From positions 1,951,659 to 2,015,658 of the forward strand of contig CP091278.1 of the NCBI GenBank assembly GCA_021650895.1: a stretch of DNA of 64,000 bases, read 5' to 3'. Made by a program: the position numbers and the translations under genes. The DNA is from Candidatus Jettenia sp. Its GTDB lineage: Bacteria; Planctomycetota; Brocadiia; Brocadiales; Brocadiaceae. The notes beneath the pieces are model-generated. The model had not been told where the DNA came from. It did no database searches and saw nothing but the letters and a program-made list of their open reading frames with translations. Each line of letters opens with the position of its first letter. Position 1 is the stretch's first letter. Below, piece by piece: positions 53,596-62,866 of this stretch.

Positions 53596-54825
53596 ATGCG
53601 ATTTAACACAATACAAGAAGCCGTAGAAGACCTTAAACAGGGTAAGATGGTTATCTTAATAGATGATGAAAATCGTGAGAATGAAGGGGACCTCATCATT
53701 GCTGCGGAAAAGATTACCCCCGAAGTCGTTAATTTCATGCTCATGCATGCGCGTGGCATCGTTTGCATCGCAATTGATGCCGAACGGGCAGAAAAGCTTA
53801 ATCTTTATCCCATGGTGAGTAACAATACATCAAGCTTCCAAACACCTTTTACCGTCTCTGTCGATGCCAGAAAGAATATTACAACGGGTGTTTCTTCGAA
53901 AGACCGGGCTACAACAGTATTGACTATTCTTGATGATAAAACAACGCCAGAAGATCTTGTCAGACCTGGTCATATGTTTCCACTGAAAGCACAAAAGGGC
54001 GGGGTGTTGGTAAGGACAGGACACACAGAAGGTGCAGTCGACCTAACCCGCATTGCAGGGCTTAAACAAGCTGCGGTTATCTGTGAGATCATGACAGAAG
54101 ATGGGAATATGGCTAAACTTCCAGAACTAAGAAAATTCGCTGAAAAATACCATCTGAAAATCTGTACCATCGCTGATATTATTAAATACCGCCATGAACA
54201 GGAGCGATTAATCGAAAAGCGTGTTACCGTAAAGTTACCTACTATCTATGGAAATTTTACCCTCCACCTTTACCGCTCATTTGTTGACGAGTATCTCCAT
54301 TTAGCCCTTTGCCTTGGTGTTGGCAATGAGAGTGGAACCAGTCCCTCTCCTTTGCATACGGAACCTGTACTGGTTAGAGTTCATGATGAATGTTTAACGG
54401 GAGATATCTTTGGCTCTCTGCGTTGTGACTGCGGCGAACAGCTCCACAATACCCTGAGAATGATACAAGAAAATGGGAAGGGGGTATTGCTCTACATGCG
54501 ACAGGAGGGCCGTGGTATCGGTCTGGAGAATAAATTGCATTCTTATTTATTACAAGAGAATGGCTTAGATACCGTTGAGGCAAATGAAAAACTAGGATTC
54601 CCCGCTGACAAGAGAGATTATGGTATTGGTGCGCAAATCTTAAGAGACCTGGGCATAACGAAGATGAAATTGCTTACCAACAATCCAAAAAAGTTTGCAG
54701 CGCTTGCCGGATATGGGCTGGAAATCGTAGAAAGAATATCTATCGCTACAGAGCCAAAAGAGGAAAATAAGCATTACCTCCGGACAAAAAAAGAAAAACT
54801 GGGACATATGATAGAAATTGTATAA
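53596..54825 (+). CDS. ribBA: RibBA: DHBP synthase / GTP cyclohydrolase II
   Basis: 409 residues. The RibB half (1 to about 200) has DDENRENEGDLIIAAE and RPGHMFPLKAQKGGVLVRTG. The RibA half (about 205-409) has the zinc cysteines in CLTGDIFGSLRCDCGEQL and RQEGRGIGLENK. It makes two riboflavin precursors: 3,4-dihydroxy-2-butanone 4-phosphate and the GTP-derived pyrimidine. Shine-Dalgarno AAGAGGTA precedes the ATG. No FMN riboswitch was seen in the 216 nt upstream. Confidence 0.96.
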   Translation: MRFNTIQEAVEDLKQGKMVILIDDENRENEGDLIIAAEKITPEVVNFMLMHARGIVCIAIDAERAEKLNLYPMVSNNTSSFQTPFTVSVDARKNITTGVSSKDRATTVLTILDDKTTPEDLVRPGHMFPLKAQKGGVLVRTGHTEGAVDLTRIAGLKQAAVICEIMTEDGNMAKLPELRKFAEKYHLKICTIADIIKYRHEQERLIEKRVTVKLPTIYGNFTLHLYRSFVDEYLHLALCLGVGNESGTSPSPLHTEPVLVRVHDECLTGDIFGSLRCDCGEQLHNTLRMIQENGKGVLLYMRQEGRGIGLENKLHSYLLQENGLDTVEANEKLGFPADKRDYGIGAQILRDLGITKMKLLTNNPKKFAALAGYGLEIVERISIATEPKEENKHYLRTKKEKLGHMIEIV

Positions 54826-54932
54826 TCATCTATTTTCGTGAGGTATTTTACACCCTGGTGAACGTGCTCCTCTCATTCCACTCATAAGCAGGAGATCCTT
54901 ATCCTTCTAAATTCTTGTCCTTATACAAAAAT

Positions 54933-56615
54933 TTATTCTGGTATCGTTATTCCCTTTTTCTTCGCTACTTCGGCAGCTTCCTCATAACCTGCATCTGCAT
55001 ACCTCGCAATCCCCATCCCAAAGTCTGCTGCTAAAACCTTTTCAAGCCTCTCATCCCTTTCTTTTGTACCATCAGCTACAATAGCCATACCGGTATGGAG
55101 TGAGTTGCCAATTCCTACATTGCCCCCGTGATGAAAACTTACCCAACTAGCGCCATTTAAAGAGTTGAGAGAAAAGTTTATGAGCGGCCAATCAGCAATA
55201 GCATCGCTACCATCTTTCATATTCTCAGTTTCCTGGTATGGAGATGCTCCGGACCCACAATCGAAGCAATCTCTGCTCATAACAACAGGAGCTTTAAGAA
55301 TACCTTTTCTCACCATATCATTGATTACCAAACCTAGTCTAACACGTTCATGGTATCCTAACCAGCAGACCCTACCTGGAAGCCCTAGCTGAGGGGCTTT
55401 CTCTCTGGCTAGCGTTATCCATTTCACCAGCGATGTATCTTCAGGAAAATTTTTGATAACTGCTTCATCGATCTTCTCAATATCCGCTATGTCACCTGAC
55501 AATGCTACCCATTGAAATATTCCTTTCCCCTGGCAGAATAGAGGACGTATAAATGCAGATACAAAACCGGGATACCAATACCTTCCTTCAGAATCTCTCA
55601 TCGATACACCCGCCATCTCCGCCTGAGACCTCAGATTATTCCCATAATCAAAACATACAGCTCCGTTTCTCTGCATCGTGAGAATTGCTTTTGCATGATC
55701 GATAATGGCATCTAATACCTTTTCCCTATAAACTCGTTTATTTTTTTCTCTTAGCTTATCGAGTTCCTTTATATCGCCGATTGGCAAATAAGACATCAAA
55801 TCATGGGCGGGGGTTTGATCAGTAACAACATCAGGAATAATATTTCGATTGATCAGTTCAGGATAAATCACAGCCGCATTTCCAACCAGCCCTACTGATA
55901 AGGGATGTTGTTTGGATTTTGCATCTAAGACCCAACCAAGCGATTCATCAAGATTATCCGTTATCTTATGGCAGTACCCCTCTCTGACCTTTTTCTCTAT
56001 ACGTTCCCTCCGCATTTCTACGCAGAGGATCACACCTTCATTCATTGTTACGGCCAATGGTTGAGCCCCACTCATACCTCCCATACCTGAAGTAAGCACA
56101 AATTTACCTTTCAGGGTTTCTGCCTGAAAGATCTTCCTTGCAAGAGCCGCAAAGGTTTCGTATGTACCCTGCAAGCTCCCCTGAGTACCGATGTAAATCC
56201 AACTTCCCGCCATTTGACTGTACATGGCAAGACCCTGCTCATCATAGGTATCGAATACCTCCTGCTTAGCCCATGCAGGAGTCAAATTCGAATTTGCAAT
56301 GATAATGCGTGGCGACCAATCATGAGTCTTTGCAATATATACCGGCCTGCCTGATTGAATACACAGCGTCTCATCTTTTTTCAATGTTTTCAAAATACTG
56401 ATAATTCTTTGGTACTCCTTCCAGTTCCTTGCAGCGCGGCCGCTGCCTCCATAAACAATAAGCTCTTCTGGCTGGGTAGCCACATCAGGGTCGAGGGTAT
56501 TTGTAAACATCCGCAAGGCCGCCTCACTATCCCAGTTCTTACAGATAAGATTTGCGCCTCTGGGCGCCTTAACAGGCATCTGCGGTCTACATTCATAAAA
56601 CATTGGTCGCACCAT
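54933..56615 (-). CDS. hutU: Urocanate hydratase
   Basis: 560 residues, full length. The family's NAD+-binding and catalytic pattern is present: VYGGSGRAARNW, TSGMGGMSGAQPLAVTMNEG, RDCFDCGSGASPYQETENMK and the C-terminal HHGGNVGIGNS. Converts urocanate to imidazolonepropionate. hutH and hutI are not nearby, so it is not in a complete histidine-degradation operon here. AAAGGAATAG precedes the ATG. A 55-residue gene ends 20 nt upstream on the same strand. Confidence 0.94.
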   Translation of the reverse strand: MVRPMFYECRPQMPVKAPRGANLICKNWDSEAALRMFTNTLDPDVATQPEELIVYGGSGRAARNWKEYQRIISILKTLKKDETLCIQSGRPVYIAKTHDWSPRIIIANSNLTPAWAKQEVFDTYDEQGLAMYSQMAGSWIYIGTQGSLQGTYETFAALARKIFQAETLKGKFVLTSGMGGMSGAQPLAVTMNEGVILCVEMRRERIEKKVREGYCHKITDNLDESLGWVLDAKSKQHPLSVGLVGNAAVIYPELINRNIIPDVVTDQTPAHDLMSYLPIGDIKELDKLREKNKRVYREKVLDAIIDHAKAILTMQRNGAVCFDYGNNLRSQAEMAGVSMRDSEGRYWYPGFVSAFIRPLFCQGKGIFQWVALSGDIADIEKIDEAVIKNFPEDTSLVKWITLAREKAPQLGLPGRVCWLGYHERVRLGLVINDMVRKGILKAPVVMSRDCFDCGSGASPYQETENMKDGSDAIADWPLINFSLNSLNGASWVSFHHGGNVGIGNSLHTGMAIVADGTKERDERLEKVLAADFGMGIARYADAGYEEAAEVAKKKGITIPE

Positions 56616-56635
56616 AAAAGTCTATTCCTTTTAAA

Positions 56636-56803
56636 TTATTCCTCAGGTAAAAATTTAGCCAATTCCTGCATCCACTTCCACGTTTCGTTTTTTACATCCT
56701 CAGCTTCAACACCGTCTTTAAATGAATCTTCGTTGTCTTCAATAAAGCAATAAACCTTCCCTAAAAATTCTTTCAGATCTGACACCTGTTTTAAGATATC
56801 CAT
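56636..56803 (-). CDS. 55-residue protein upstream of hutU
   Basis: Starts MDILKQVSDLKEFLGKVYCF and continues IEDNEDSFKDGVEAEDVKNE, TWKWMQELAKFLPEE. ATGGAGGGAAA just upstream is an excellent ribosome-binding site, and codons look like those of the neighbours. It is acidic, mostly helical and has one Cys; no signal peptide. The 20-nt gap to hutU implies one transcript. Possible accessory or regulatory subunit; no family recognised. Confidence 0.65.
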   Translation of the reverse strand: MDILKQVSDLKEFLGKVYCFIEDNEDSFKDGVEAEDVKNETWKWMQELAKFLPEE

Positions 56804-57196
56804 ATATGATTTCCCTCCATAAAAAGGCCCTTTGCAATCTGGTAAATAACAAACTCCGGAATTATAAAATACAGGAGCGTAGTCCTGTTTTAAATTCTTC
56901 AGAAGAAAATGTTATTCCTTATGAAAAATGAACAAAGGGATAGTTTTGTTATAATCTGCGTTACCTTCTCTTGTGTATAATCAAAAAATTTCTCAATGAA
57001 ATATACCATACATTCCTTATGCAATGCAAACAGTTCTTGATACACAGGTAATATAATCGCTTGTATGCGCGAACGCCAGGACTAAACTACCTATCTTGCT
57101 ATATTTTTCTTATTATCTTAATTATTGGCTTATCGTTTAAAGATTAGAGATTGCAATCTTTTTTTTATTTTTTCAATCCTAAACATTTCCTCCCCT
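56804..57196. other. Gene-free region
   Basis: A+T-rich, no coding pattern recognised on either strand. Probably contains the promoter of the 56636-54933 operon. Confidence 0.4.
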
Positions 57197-57251
57197 ATTG
57201 TGCCATGTCTCACTTTTGCGATATCACGACATTGTGCCATGTCTCACTTTT
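57197..57251. repeat. Two 21-bp direct repeats
   Basis: ATTGTGCCATGTCTCACTTTT at 57197-57217 and again at 57231-57251, 34 nt from start to start. Similar to transposon-associated sequences, but no gene is present. Confidence 0.65.
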
Positions 57252-57378
57252 CATCATTTTATTCTCGTAATCCAGTGGCTATATGCATTTATCAATACTC
57301 AATGTAAAATACAGCAAAACAATTCTTTATAACATTTTCTTCACCTGTGTTTTTCTGATCCAAATGATCTTCTATGGC

Positions 57379-57480
57379 TAAATTCATTAGAATTATAGTA
57401 TGTACTGGCTTACAATCCACTATGATGTAAACAGTAAAAGAATACCTATGGAGTATTTCTCCTTAGGTTATCTATAGCTT
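57379..57480. repeat. Uninterrupted copy of the composite repeat
   Basis: AAATTCATTAGAATTATAGT, then AGTAAAAGAATACCTATGGA and TTTCTCCTTAGGTTATCTAT are contiguous here, while at 26590-26880 the same segments are split by ~200 nt. Confidence 0.65.
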
Positions 57481-57635
57481 TTCTGCCAAAATAATATTAA
57501 ACTATTTTTATATTCCTTATAGGTATGGCATAAATTTTTCTGAATAATTTTTTATGCCTTAAAAATTCCTGCAACCAGCTCATCAAACAGGGGAAGAGAA
57601 ATATAACACTTATATAAGCTCAAGAGATAATACTT

Positions 57636-59345
57636 ATGAATAATGAACTTACTTTAAAGATAACAGGTGAAGCAGGTCAGGGAATGTTAACGATAGGATC
57701 AGCATTATGTAAAATATTTGAGAATGCCGGGTTTTATCTTTTTGCTAATAATGATTATATGTCGAGAATACGTGGGGGTAACAACTTTCTTCAATTAAGA
57801 ATTTCAGATAGACCATTATATACACTACGGCGGAACATTGATATCACCGTAGCATTAGATAGCAAAAGCGTTAACATGCATAAAGAAGATGTATCCCGCG
57901 ACGGTGTAATTATTTTAGATAAGAAAAGATTTAATATCTCTGAAGAAAACAGTATATTTCTCGACATACCGATGTATGACATGGCAAAAGAGATAGGAAA
58001 TGAACTATTTGTTAATTCGATTGCTTGTGGGCTTTTGATAGAAATGATAGGAATAGAATTTCACTATATAGATAAAGTATTAAGGGCTGCATTTTCTGAT
58101 AAAAAAGAGGATATAATAAACAAGAATATAGACGCTGCTCAGGCCGGATACGATTTTGCTAAAAATAATTTTAAACGAGATACCTTTAAAATAAAAAAAG
58201 GCAACGCCAAAGATACACTCTTAATGACTGCCAACGATGCAATAGTATTGGGCGCAATTACTGCAGGATGTAAATTTTATTCTGCATACCCTATGACACC
58301 TTCCACAGGCATTATGGATCTTATGGCTCATTGTGCAAAAAAATTTCACATGGTTGTTGAACAAGCAGAAGATGAGATTGCAGCTATAAATATGGCAATT
58401 GGTGCATCATATGCGGGAGTTCGCTCCATGACGGGCACTTCTGGCGGAGGATTTTCACTCATGGTAGAGGGCTTAAGCCTTGCCGGTATGACCGAAACGC
58501 CCATTGTCATTTATGAGGGACAGAGACCCGGCCCCGCTACTGGTTTTCCCACAAGAACAGAACAGGGAGACCTTGCATTCCTGATTTCGGCAGGCCATGG
58601 TGAGTTTGCAAGGGTAATATTCTCACCAGGCACGATAGAGGAGGCGTTTTATCTAACGATCAAGGCATTTAATATTGCAGAAAAATTCCAGATCCCGGTA
58701 TTAATCATGTCAGATCAGCATCTGGCAGATTCTTACAGAAATATTGAGATATTTGATTTGAGCAAGGTAAAAGTACAAAGGTATATCATATCAAAGGAAG
58801 ATTCCAGAGGAATCAAGGATTATAAAAGATATCAATTTACGGAATCGGGCATATCTCCCCGGGCGATACCTTCATGGATAAACGATCCCATATATGCCGA
58901 TAGTGATGAACATACCGAAGAAGGACACATAACCGAGGATGCCGGGATACGCACTAAGATGGTTGAAAAAAGATTCTCCAGGAAAATGGCTGGTCTTTCA
59001 AAAGAGATAGAAAAGCCCAAAGCGTTCGATGTAAAAGGTGCCGATTGTATTCTGATTGGTTTCGGTTCTACGTATGGCGTATTAAAAGAAGCAAAGGAGT
59101 CGATAAAGAACAGAAACATAGGTTTTATTCATCTGCCTCAGGTTTGGCCTTTTCCCGCAGCCGAGATGATTGAATTACTACAAGGAGCAAAAAAAATTAT
59201 TGTTGTAGAAAATAATGCCGGAGCTCAACTTGCCCGACTGTTAAAGCAGGAAACAGGAATTAAAGCCGATAAATCTCTATTAAAATTTGATGGCAGGCCC
59301 TTTAATTTAGACTTTCTTATCCAGCATATTGAGCAGGAGAAATAA
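57636..59345 (+). CDS. korA: 2-oxoacid:ferredoxin oxidoreductase, gamma-alpha fusion
   Basis: 569 residues. N-terminal gamma domain (about 1-185: GEAGQGMLTIGSALCKIFE; SRIRGGNNFLQLRIS), then the alpha/pyrimidine-binding part from about 200 (ANDAIVLGAITAGCKFYSAY PMTP; EQAEDEIAAINMAIGASYAG; RPGPATGFPTRTEQGDL). Works with KorB to oxidise or make 2-oxoglutarate or a related acid using CoA, TPP and ferredoxin. Substrate not decided. No ferredoxin domain is fused. A 1-nt gap precedes korB. Confidence 0.92.
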   Translation: MNNELTLKITGEAGQGMLTIGSALCKIFENAGFYLFANNDYMSRIRGGNNFLQLRISDRPLYTLRRNIDITVALDSKSVNMHKEDVSRDGVIILDKKRFNISEENSIFLDIPMYDMAKEIGNELFVNSIACGLLIEMIGIEFHYIDKVLRAAFSDKKEDIINKNIDAAQAGYDFAKNNFKRDTFKIKKGNAKDTLLMTANDAIVLGAITAGCKFYSAYPMTPSTGIMDLMAHCAKKFHMVVEQAEDEIAAINMAIGASYAGVRSMTGTSGGGFSLMVEGLSLAGMTETPIVIYEGQRPGPATGFPTRTEQGDLAFLISAGHGEFARVIFSPGTIEEAFYLTIKAFNIAEKFQIPVLIMSDQHLADSYRNIEIFDLSKVKVQRYIISKEDSRGIKDYKRYQFTESGISPRAIPSWINDPIYADSDEHTEEGHITEDAGIRTKMVEKRFSRKMAGLSKEIEKPKAFDVKGADCILIGFGSTYGVLKEAKESIKNRNIGFIHLPQVWPFPAAEMIELLQGAKKIIVVENNAGAQLARLLKQETGIKADKSLLKFDGRPFNLDFLIQHIEQEK

Positions 59346-59346
59346 T

Positions 59347-60207
59347 ATGCCAGAGGCTAAAGATCTGAAGACGAGCGATGAGATAGCATGGTGTCCGGGA
59401 TGTGGAAATTTCGGCATTTTAAATGCAATGAAAAAAACTATCGCCAAGCTTGATAGAAATCCGAAGGATATCGTATTTGTCTCTGGGATAGGTCAGGCTG
59501 CAAAACTGCCTCACTATATCAAATGTAACTGTTTTAATGGTCTTCACGGCAGAGCGCTTCCTGTTGCAGCAGCGATAAAAATGGCAAATCATACATTAAC
59601 GGTATTGGTTAGCACAGGAGACGGAGACTGTTACGGAGAAGGCGGAAACCATTTTATCCACAATATAAGAAGGAATATTGATATTACGGTAGTCGTCCAT
59701 AATAATCAGGTATACGGCCTCACAAAAGGACAAGCTTCACCTACCACAGATCCGGGATATGAGACAAAATTCCAGCCTGGAGGAGTAATTTTAGAGCCTC
59801 TGTATCCCTTAGAGATGGCAATTGCCATGGGAGCAGGATTTGTTGCAAGGGGATATGCCCTCGATTTAGAGCATCTTTCCTGGTTAATACTTGAAGGAAT
59901 ACATTATAAGGGTTTTGCCTTAATAGATGTATTGCAACCCTGTGTAACATTTAATAAAAAGAATACCTTTGACTGGTACTCGAAGAGGGTTTATAAGATC
60001 AATGATGACAGTTCGTATAATCCTCAGGACAAAATAGCCGCATTCCGGAAGGCATCTGAGTGGGGGGATAGGATTCCCATTGGAATAGTTTATAAAACCG
60101 AAAAAGAAACCTATGAGGAAAGGAGTGGAATCAATAAAAGACCTCCCCTGGTAGAAGAACAGATAGAAAATATTGATATAAGAGAAGCATTAAAAGAATT
60201 TATGTAA
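59347..60207 (+). CDS. korB: 2-oxoacid:ferredoxin oxidoreductase beta subunit
   Basis: 286 residues from ATG 59347 (CAGGAGAAAT upstream). TPP-binding motif GDGDCYGEGGNHFIHNIRRN with NNQVYGLTKGQASPT. The early cysteines WCPGCGN and KCNCFNG supply part of the [4Fe-4S] ligand set. Starts 1 nt after the korA stop, so a true operon. In the anammox context such enzymes may run the reductive direction (inference). Confidence 0.93.
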   Translation: MPEAKDLKTSDEIAWCPGCGNFGILNAMKKTIAKLDRNPKDIVFVSGIGQAAKLPHYIKCNCFNGLHGRALPVAAAIKMANHTLTVLVSTGDGDCYGEGGNHFIHNIRRNIDITVVVHNNQVYGLTKGQASPTTDPGYETKFQPGGVILEPLYPLEMAIAMGAGFVARGYALDLEHLSWLILEGIHYKGFALIDVLQPCVTFNKKNTFDWYSKRVYKINDDSSYNPQDKIAAFRKASEWGDRIPIGIVYKTEKETYEERSGINKRPPLVEEQIENIDIREALKEFM

Positions 60208-60239
60208 ATTAGACCTTCGGCAACCTTTTATCTCTTCGT

Positions 60240-60345
60240 AAGATGTAGGGCAAGGCTTTAGCCTTGCTTCCCCCGATGGAATGTACCCGGGTAAGAGCAA
60301 CCCTAAAGGGTTGTCTTACGGAATTGAAATTCCTATACATTTAAT
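60240..60345. repeat. ~100-bp repeat R1, copy 3
   Basis: AGATGTAGGGCAAGGCTTTA, GCAACCCTAAAGGGTTGTCT and GAATTGAAATTCCTATACAT; same order as at 39525 and 53408. It directly follows korB. Confidence 0.75.
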
Positions 60346-60474
60346 TAGATAATTAAGCCTTTGGCAACCTTTTATACCCCGAAGATACAAAGGCATAAAG
60401 AAAAACCTTAGTATTTTAGTGACTTTGTGGCACTTTACATTTCCTAAACGTTCCATTAGGCAGAAGGGATATCT

Positions 60475-61323
60475 ATGCAAATAAAAGTAACCTTTAAGGG
60501 AAAACCGGTAACCTTAGTAGGAAGGAAGCTGCAAGAGCAAGTAAAAGCACCTAATTTTAAAGTCACATCCGGAGAATTACAAGAAATAACACTTGATGAT
60601 TTTAAGAAGAAGATAAAGATTATCACGTCTTTCCTCTCCCTCGATACCCCTGTTTGCGATTTACAGGTAAAAGAGTTTAACAAAAGAGCCACTCAAGTAT
60701 CTGAAGAAACGGTAATCCTGGGAATAAGCAAGGACTTACCCTTCGCTCAAAAGAGGTTTTGTGAAACAAACAACATTAAAAACGCCTTCATTCTATCCGA
60801 CTATAAGTATTCTTCCTTTGGTATAAACTACGGGGTCCTTATAAAAGATCTCAATCTTTTAGCAAGGTCTGTCATTATTCTGGATAAAAGTAATGAAGTC
60901 CGATACGTCCAGATAGTTGAGGAGTTAACACATCCACCTGATTATGATGACGTTGTAAAAAATTTACATGAAATAGTAAAAAATCCAGAATTGCCTATCA
61001 AAGAAACAGTTCCTGCCCATTGTAAGCCCTGCGAAGGGGGCACTCCTCCATTACCGAAAGAAACTATTGAGAGATTAATTACTCTGTATCAGGATTGGGA
61101 ATTAGTTGAAGGACAAAAACTTAAGAAAGAATTTAAATTCAGGGATTTTATAGAGGCGAAGTATTTTCTTGATCTCATCTCTGTCATCGCTGAAGAGCAG
61201 GGACACCATCCTACCCTGACTTTAGTATATAACAAATTAAGGATTACCCTAACTACACATGCGGCCGGAGGGTTAACAGAAAATGACTTTATCATGGCAA
61301 GGATTATTGATGAATTACAGTAG
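60475..61323 (+). CDS. Thiol peroxidase fused to pterin-4a-carbinolamine dehydratase
   Basis: 282 residues. Residues 1-170 match Tpx: SLDTPVCDLQVKEFN with peroxidatic C61, and resolving C96 in KRFCETNN. Residues about 180-282 match the pterin-4a-carbinolamine dehydratase (PCD/DCoH) fold: EEQGHHP at 240-246 with H244 and H245, then the THAAGGLT motif with H262. The linker has a CKPC pair (183-186). Tpx reduces hydroperoxides; PCD dehydrates 4a-hydroxytetrahydropterin. The fusion is unusual. Single frame, no break, so it is not an assembly join by eye. Confidence 0.85.
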   Translation: MQIKVTFKGKPVTLVGRKLQEQVKAPNFKVTSGELQEITLDDFKKKIKIITSFLSLDTPVCDLQVKEFNKRATQVSEETVILGISKDLPFAQKRFCETNNIKNAFILSDYKYSSFGINYGVLIKDLNLLARSVIILDKSNEVRYVQIVEELTHPPDYDDVVKNLHEIVKNPELPIKETVPAHCKPCEGGTPPLPKETIERLITLYQDWELVEGQKLKKEFKFRDFIEAKYFLDLISVIAEEQGHHPTLTLVYNKLRITLTTHAAGGLTENDFIMARIIDELQ

Positions 61324-61402
61324 ACCAATCAGAATAATTTAGAGGGTCTATTCATTTCGTTTCATCGTTTACGAAAAATAGTAATTAAGGAAGGAACAAG
61401 CA

Positions 61403-61915
61403 ATGAAAATAGCTGTACTTATCGAAGATCATTATCAGATCCTAGAAGTCTGGTATCCTTACCTGCGTTTACGTGAAGAGGGTATTGAGACAGTATTTGT
61501 AGGTACCGGTACAAAAAAGACATACGAGAGCAAAGAGGGATACCCTGCACAAGAGGAACTCTCAATAAAAAATATAAATATCCATGATTTTGAAGGGGTT
61601 ATTATCCCGGGCGGTTATGCGCCTGATGTCCTAAGGCGTTATGAGGAAATAAATACCTTTGTGAAAACTATGCATCAAAAGGGAAAACTCGTTGCTGCAA
61701 TTTGCCATGCTGGTTGGGTTTTAGTTTCAGCCGGAATACTAAAGGGTAAAAAGGCAACGTGTTTTTATGCTATAAAAGATGATGTTGTAAACGCAGGCGC
61801 TGAATTTCTTGATAAGGAAGTTGTAGTAGACGGTAACTTAATCACCTCACGCAATCCTTTTGACTTACCTGCATTTTGTACTCAAATTGTAAAGTTCCTA
61901 AAACAGCATAGATAA
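61403..61915 (+). CDS. DJ-1/PfpI-family protein
   Basis: 170 residues, typical size. Nucleophile elbow AICHAGWVLVSAG holds the Cys followed by His, and VIIPGGYAPDVLRRYEEI gives the conserved Glu/Gly region. PfpI-type enzymes act as proteases, deglycases or stress-protective proteins; the substrate is open. AAGGAAGGAACAA precedes the ATG. Placed between the Tpx-PCD gene and SHOCT proteins, consistent with a stress cluster. Confidence 0.87.
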   Translation: MKIAVLIEDHYQILEVWYPYLRLREEGIETVFVGTGTKKTYESKEGYPAQEELSIKNINIHDFEGVIIPGGYAPDVLRRYEEINTFVKTMHQKGKLVAAICHAGWVLVSAGILKGKKATCFYAIKDDVVNAGAEFLDKEVVVDGNLITSRNPFDLPAFCTQIVKFLKQHR

Positions 61916-61927
61916 AGGAGATATTAT

Positions 61928-62161
61928 ATGTATATGGTAGGTTGGTTAATCGATATACTTATCATTGGTTTTGTGATCTATTTTTTTCTGGAATACAAAA
62001 CAAACAAACGCTACCAACACTACAAAAAAGTCAATCCCGAAGAGTCAACTTTGGAGGTCTTAAAAAGACGCTATGCCAGAGGAGAAATTACCGATATGGA
62101 ATTTGAAAAAATTAAGAATAAATTAAAAGATGATTTATGGAAGAAGGACATAGTTTCTTAA
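61928..62161 (+). CDS. Membrane SHOCT-domain protein 1
   Basis: 77 residues: one N-terminal transmembrane helix (GWLIDILIIGFVIYFFLEY) and a C-terminal SHOCT motif (LEVLKRRYARGEITDMEFEK). SHOCT is a short C-terminal domain common in bacterial membrane and signalling proteins and is thought to mediate oligomerisation. ATG at 61928 follows AAAGGAGATATT. First of three paralogues. Confidence 0.85.
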   Translation: MYMVGWLIDILIIGFVIYFFLEYKTNKRYQHYKKVNPEESTLEVLKRRYARGEITDMEFEKIKNKLKDDLWKKDIVS

Positions 62162-62212
62162 ATTTTAAGATGCTCTTTCATATATGTTTCATACTATGGA
62201 AGGAGAAATGAT

Positions 62213-62437
62213 ATGTTTGGGTTGTATGGACCTTTTAGTTGGTTACTTTTTTTTCTCGTAATTGGTCTGGTGGCCTATTTAGTTATCAAATACACACCTA
62301 TTCTAACGAAAAGAGGTGCAAAAAAAAGCCTTATCGGTAGTGTCGGAGAATCGCCTTTAGAGATTTTGGAGAAACGTTTTGCCAGGGGGGAAATTACTGA
62401 AGAGGAATTTGACAAGATTAAAAGAAAACTGGAATAA
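62213..62437 (+). CDS. Membrane SHOCT-domain protein 2
   Basis: 74 residues; transmembrane helix (SWLLFFLVIGLVAYLVIKY) and SHOCT motif (LEILEKRFARGEITEEEFDK). Strong AAGGAGAAATG site. Very like copies 1 and 3, so a local duplication. No known partner. Confidence 0.85.
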   Translation: MFGLYGPFSWLLFFLVIGLVAYLVIKYTPILTKRGAKKSLIGSVGESPLEILEKRFARGEITEEEFDKIKRKLE

Positions 62438-62519
62438 GCATAAGGATGAAAGATTTGCAAGAACAGAGAAATGCGCACTCCTTTGTAGGTATAGTAATCT
62501 CAAAATAAGATGTCATATA

Positions 62520-62756
62520 TAGCATCCAAGATTTGAAACAGAACAGAATATGGTGCAAGTTGAGTCTTTGGTTGTATACTGGTATAGGGAACGTTACGGA
62601 ATTTCTAAAAATGTCATTGCGAGGGTTTTTTCCGAAGCAATCTCTTCTGAAACTTGTAAATGATTGCTTCGGACAAGACTCTTGCAATGACCAGTGAGGT
62701 AGTCTTTTCTCTGTTGAGGATATGTTCGGTTTCATCATTGAAGTACCATAGTATAG
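62520..62756. mobile_element. MITE-like element, longer relative of 33715-33853
   Basis: Left end TAGCATCCAAGATTTGAAAC; right end complement TATACTATGGTACTTCAATG then ATGAAACCGAAC. Between them lies the GTCATTGCGAGG palindrome. The ends resemble those of the 139-bp element, with small insertions. It separates SHOCT copies 2 and 3. Confidence 0.55.
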
Positions 62757-62866
62757 CAAGTTTTCTCTGAAAATATCGAGCTTCTAAAGACCATAAAAGC
62801 GACATTTTGTTTTACTATTACTTACTATAACTTCACTTCTACTTTATGTAAGGAAGGAGAAATGAG

